DNA of 64,000 nt from an uncultured Eubacterium sp. (GTDB taxonomy: Bacteria > Bacillota > Clostridia > Oscillospirales > CAG-272). Where the stretch lies: contig UQUT01000008.1 of assembly GCA_900544285.1 (NCBI GenBank), forward strand, positions 1 to 64,000, in the 5' to 3' direction. Below, in pieces: positions 61,090-64,000 of this stretch. Numbering within the stretch: the first letter of the stretch is position 1; every line of letters starts with the position of its first letter. The notes under the pieces are model-generated. The model made no database searches. It saw only the letters and a list, made by a program, of their open reading frames with translations, and had not been told where the DNA came from. The translations under genes were made by a program, and so were the position numbers.

Positions 61090-61908
61090 TTATCCGAATA
61101 TTACAGCCGCCGTTCCGACGGCAAAGCAATATATTGCAAATAAAGAAAATTTGTTTTTCCTCGCTATGAAATCGACGAGCTTTAATGCGAAAAATCCAGT
61201 CACCGCCGCGAATATCATACCCACGGCATATATGCCGAGCTGTGACCTTTCGACGGGCGTTTTTATAATCTCCGTAACGTTCATTATGTTTGCGCCGAGT
61301 ATTGCGGGTACCGACATTATAAATGAAAATCTCACAGCCTGCGTTCTTTCAAGCCCGCAGACAAGCCCGCCCGTCACGGTCATTCCCGACCTCGAAAGCC
61401 CTGGCACGACAGCCGCAAGCTGAAACGCGCCGACAGCAAGAGCCCTTCCCGCGCCGAGGCTTTCCGCCGTCGCGCAGCCCCTCCCTGCTCTGTCCCCGAT
61501 GAGAAGTACAAAGCCGTTTATAAGGAGAAGAATTCCGACAGCTCTCGGTGTCGCGGCAACGCCGGTCACCGCGTCCTTTGCAAAAAACGCAAGCCCGAGC
61601 GGCACCGTCGCAACGATTATATAAAGCGCAAATCTTTCAGTCCCCGTCAGCTCTTTTCCCCTTCCGGAAAAGATCTTTCCTATCATCGTGAAAAACGCCT
61701 TTATAAGCGCGAGCACATCTCTTGAATAGACGCATACCACCGCCGCAAGCGTTGCGAGATGAAGCATCACGTCAAACGTCATACATGTTTCGGGATCCGA
61801 AAGACCGAACATTGCGTGCAGAAGTGCAAGGTGTCCCGAGCTCGATATGGGCAGAAATTCCGCCGCGCCCTGAACGATTCCGCAAATGATCGCCTCGATC
61901 AAAGTCAT
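61090..61908 (-). CDS. uppP: Undecaprenyl-diphosphate phosphatase
   Basis: A 272-residue UppP/BacA, an integral membrane phosphatase that recycles the undecaprenyl lipid carrier and gives bacitracin resistance. The signature sites are FLPISSSGHLALLHAMFG (about 18-35) and VVPGLSRSGMTVTGGLVCG. About eight helices are predicted. It heads an eight-gene minus-strand run and has a strong promoter; a GCGGAA/TTCCGC inverted repeat (61942-61958) lies in its leader. Confidence 0.95.
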   Translation of the reverse strand: MTLIEAIICGIVQGAAEFLPISSSGHLALLHAMFGLSDPETCMTFDVMLHLATLAAVVCVYSRDVLALIKAFFTMIGKIFSGRGKELTGTERFALYIIVATVPLGLAFFAKDAVTGVAATPRAVGILLLINGFVLLIGDRAGRGCATAESLGAGRALAVGAFQLAAVVPGLSRSGMTVTGGLVCGLERTQAVRFSFIMSVPAILGANIMNVTEIIKTPVERSQLGIYAVGMIFAAVTGFFALKLVDFIARKNKFSLFAIYCFAVGTAAVIFG

Positions 61909-61973
61909 AATAACCGCCTTTCGGCTATCGTTACTCCACCCGCGGAATATTCTTCCGCCAGTATAACAAAGTA

Positions 61974-62002
61974 ATTATAGCATAGAATAAAATTAAATTC
62001 AA
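61974..62002 (-). promoter_or_regulatory. Promoter of the uppP-ftsK run
   Basis: TTGAAT (62002-61997), 17 bp, TATAAT (61979-61974) on the minus strand. Confidence 0.8.
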
Positions 62003-62028
62003 CCGAAAATAAGGAAAATAAAAATAAA

Positions 62029-62433
62029 ATGAATGAAAAAACAGCCGACCGCGCCCCGCTGAGAAAAAAATGTCTGTTTTTCGCCCTTGCAGGCGTGCTT
62101 TCCGGCATTGTCAACGGATTACTCGGCACGGGAGGCGGGATTTTAACGGTTTTCTTCCTTTCAAAGATATATGCGCGGGAAAACGTTTACAGTACAAAAG
62201 ATATCTTTGCAATAACGCTCTCCTCGTCGCTCATAATGTCGACGGCGTCTCTCTTTTTCTATCTTTCACAGGGACTTTTCAATATTTCGGAGAGCGCACC
62301 TTATATTCTCTCCGCCGTCCCGGGAGGCGTTCTCGGCGCGTTTCTTCTTGACAGACTGAATTCAAAAACAATGAAGGTAATATTTGCCCTGCTCGTTGTA
62401 TGGGCGGGCATAAGTATGGTGATAAAATTATGA
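62029..62433 (+). CDS. TSUP-family permease half, N-terminal type
   Basis: A 134-residue membrane protein matching one half of the TauE/SafE (TSUP) transporter family. The glycine-rich first repeat GVLSGIVNGLLGTGGGILTVFFL is at about 21-43, followed by three more helices ending AGISMVIKL. Full-length TSUP proteins have two such repeats in ~250 residues. Here the second half is encoded by the next gene, overlapping in ATGA, so the two probably form a heterodimer. Substrates of the family include sulphite, sulphonates and other organic anions. Confidence 0.82.
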   Translation: MNEKTADRAPLRKKCLFFALAGVLSGIVNGLLGTGGGILTVFFLSKIYARENVYSTKDIFAITLSSSLIMSTASLFFYLSQGLFNISESAPYILSAVPGGVLGAFLLDRLNSKTMKVIFALLVVWAGISMVIKL

Positions 62434-62780
62434 AAATATTTGATGTTATCGTGTCTTTCCTCGCTTCGGCACTTGCCGGAACGGGCGTCGGCGGAGGAGG
62501 ACTTCTTGTCATTTATCTGACGCTTGCGCGCGGGCTGGGACAGCTTGAGGCACAGGGGATAAACCTTTCGTTTTTCATTTCCGGAGCGGCTGCCGCCGTC
62601 CCGGTCCACATAAAAAAGCGGAAGATTGATTTTCCCGCCGTAATTTTCATCGGTGCGTTTGGCATTGTCGGAGCGTTTCTGGGACTTACCCTCGCCCAAA
62701 GCATAAGCCCTTCTCTTCTGCGGAAATTTTTCGGAATTTTTCTCGTTTTCTGCGGACTGAAAAGTCTCAAAAAGATCTGA
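62430..62780 (+). CDS. TSUP-family permease half, C-terminal type
   Basis: A 116-residue partner of the previous gene. It carries the second TSUP repeat: FLASALAGTGVGGGGLLVIYL at about 10-30, then QLEAQGINLSFFISGAAAAVPVHIKKRKIDF and three helices. Its ATG overlaps the upstream stop, so the two are made in equal amounts. The two halves are not frameshifted versions of one gene, because each has its own start, charged N-terminus and complete helices. Confidence 0.82.
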   Translation: MKIFDVIVSFLASALAGTGVGGGGLLVIYLTLARGLGQLEAQGINLSFFISGAAAAVPVHIKKRKIDFPAVIFIGAFGIVGAFLGLTLAQSISPSLLRKFFGIFLVFCGLKSLKKI

Positions 62781-62817
62781 ATTCAAAATTACTTTACAAA
62801 ACAAATGCCGATTATTC

Positions 62818-62846
62818 TTGCAAATATATTTTTATTATGATATACT
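62818..62846 (+). promoter_or_regulatory. Promoter of the terminal LRR gene
   Basis: TTGCAA (62818-62823), 17 bp, TATACT (62841-62846), about 60 bases before the start. Confidence 0.75.
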
Positions 62847-62907
62847 ATTGTAAGATTTAACCTCTTTTTTGAAAATCAGACGGCAATAAAAAAGAAAGGT
62901 ACCGAAA

Positions 62908-64000
62908 ATGAAGCGAAAAATCATTATTTCAATCGCGCTGGCGATTTGTTTTGTGATATGTGCGGCAATGCTTTGCGTGTCCGCCGCGGACAGCAAAACG
63001 ATAACCAGTAAAAACGGACTGTATAAATACACAGTTGACGAAAACAACAAAGCGACGATCGTCGCGTATTCGGGCACAGACGAAACCGTGCTCACAATCA
63101 GCCGCATCGACGGCAAATATCCCGTCGCGGCGATAGGCGACTCGGTCTTTGCCGGGAACACTTCAATTGAAGAAGTGACGATCTATTCCTCCGTCACAAA
63201 GATCGGAGCGGGCGCTTTCATGGGCTGTACGTCACTTGAAAAGATAAACTTCCACGGCAACTGCAACATAACCGAAATCGGCGATGACGCATTCTATCTC
63301 TGCTCGTCGCTTAAAGAATTCAAAATATCAGGCAGCTTGAAAACAATCGGCTCCGGCGCATTCCGCGACTGTTCGTCGATCTCGCTTGACTTTTCGCAGG
63401 CAACCTCGCTTGAGTCGGTCGGGAGCTATGCCTTTGCGGGCTGTGCCACGGCGAGCGGAAACAAATTCACTGTTGAAATTCCCGCCTCACTTACCGAAAT
63501 CGGTTACGGCGCGTTCTACGGTTGCACTGGCATAACGGGCTTTTGGGTCGACAACGGAAACTCCGTTTTCTCTTCTGCCGACGGCGTGCTCTATTCGGAC
63601 GGCGGCAAAACACTTGAAATGTTCCCGACGGCGTCCTCCGCAATAAACGACGGCACCTTCACTGTTCCTTCCGGCGTTGAAAAAATCGGCGGCGGCGCAT
63701 TTGCCGGCTCGGAAATAGAAAAGCTGATAATAAGCGAGGGCGTAAAGGAAATCGGCGGAAACGCATTTTATTCATGCAAAAAGCTGACGGAAGTCACCCT
63801 TCCGGAATCGCTTTCCTCTCTCGGTTCATATGCCTTCCTCGACTGCACCTCTCTTGTTTCCGTTAAAATTCCGGAAAACACAAAGACAATCGGTTCGTTC
63901 GTTTTCAGAGGCTGTCTCAAACTCGAAACGGTGAAGCTCCCCTCCTCCATGACGGAAATTCCCATCGGCATGTTCGACTCATGCGTCGAAATGAAGAAAA
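62908..64000 (+). CDS. BspA-type leucine-rich-repeat secreted protein, 3' end outside window
   Basis: At least 364 residues, open to the window end. Signal peptide at about 1-28 (IIISIALAICFVICAAMLCVSA), without a lipobox, so it is secreted or wall-attached. From about residue 65 it is a run of LRR_5/BspA units with the pattern IGxxAFxxCxSLxxVxIP, for example KIGAGAFMGCTSLEKI, EIGDDAFYLCSSLKEF and SLGSYAFLDCTSLVSV, about eight visible. Similar in kind to the 22817-24982 lipoprotein but not a close copy. The ATG at 62908 is preceded by AGAAAGG. A surface adhesion or binding role is usual for the family. Confidence 0.85.
   Translation, partial: MKRKIIISIALAICFVICAAMLCVSAADSKTITSKNGLYKYTVDENNKATIVAYSGTDETVLTISRIDGKYPVAAIGDSVFAGNTSIEEVTIYSSVTKIGAGAFMGCTSLEKINFHGNCNITEIGDDAFYLCSSLKEFKISGSLKTIGSGAFRDCSSISLDFSQATSLESVGSYAFAGCATASGNKFTVEIPASLTEIGYGAFYGCTGITGFWVDNGNSVFSSADGVLYSDGGKTLEMFPTASSAINDGTFTVPSGVEKIGGGAFAGSEIEKLIISEGVKEIGGNAFYSCKKLTEVTLPESLSSLGSYAFLDCTSLVSVKIPENTKTIGSFVFRGCLKLETVKLPSSMTEIPIGMFDSCVEMKK

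Noticed and set aside
62029..62780. The two TSUP genes as one frameshifted gene
   Set aside because: Each half has its own start and complete helices, and the ATGA overlap is a normal coupling junction.

Overview
The window comes from a low-to-mid GC Gram-positive anaerobe, most likely an uncultured gut Clostridia lineage. The signs are lipobox lipoproteins, SepF/DivIVA division genes, a T-box leader, ANTAR regulation of glutamine synthetase, a GSIII-type glutamine synthetase, a C_GCAxxG_C_C protein, PrgI/Maff2/PcfB conjugation genes of the CD1110-CD1115 type, clean sigma-A promoters (TTGACA, 17 bp, TATAAT) and GGAGG ribosome sites. No tRNA, rRNA or CRISPR was seen.

Region 1 (1-~6.9 kb, all minus strand) is one arm of an integrative conjugative element. 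In transcription order it holds a promoter and hairpin leader, a small Cys4 protein, a DUF6017 replication-type protein, PcfB, VirD4, a second related hairpin, Maff2, VirB6/TrbL, an MT-A70 DNA methyltransferase, PrgI, and the N-terminal part of VirB4. VirB4 is cut at position 51/52 by what looks like the 5' end of a group II intron, which continues past the window edge.

Region 2 (~7-19.3 kb) is a nitrogen and regulation island between two paralogous secreted S41-peptidase lipoproteins. Their Cys-rich N-terminal modules share about 345 bp that look identical. One peptidase follows two tandem paralogous XRE regulators, each with an inverted repeat inside its own promoter. Between the peptidases lie an ANTAR regulator with a degenerate receiver, a short glutamine synthetase, a GSIII with a two-step attenuator-like leader, and asparagine synthetase behind an Asn T-box.

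Region 3 (~19.3-38.4 kb) is mixed housekeeping and surface genes: SGNH hydrolase, Tex, a BspA-type LRR lipoprotein, YbaK, an OB-fold-like lipoprotein, a sugar ABC transporter without its ATPase, a PadR/HAAS/DUF4097 cassette, a C_GCAxxG_C_C protein, an RlmI-like methyltransferase, and an acyl-CoA ligase operon with an FAD oxidoreductase and a YjjG nucleotidase.

Region 4 (38.4-62 kb, minus strand) is core chromosome. It has sepF-divIVA-lspA-rluD-cof-queA-miaA-hlyD-yggS; upp; mtaB-rluA; dacF; pgk-tpiA; and uppP-ftsK-tmk-DJ1-fthC-CPBP-mltG-U32. Region 5 (62-64 kb, plus) has a transporter split into two half-TSUP genes and a second BspA-type LRR protein cut by the window end.

All functions are inferred from translated motifs and gene order read by eye; no database search was run.
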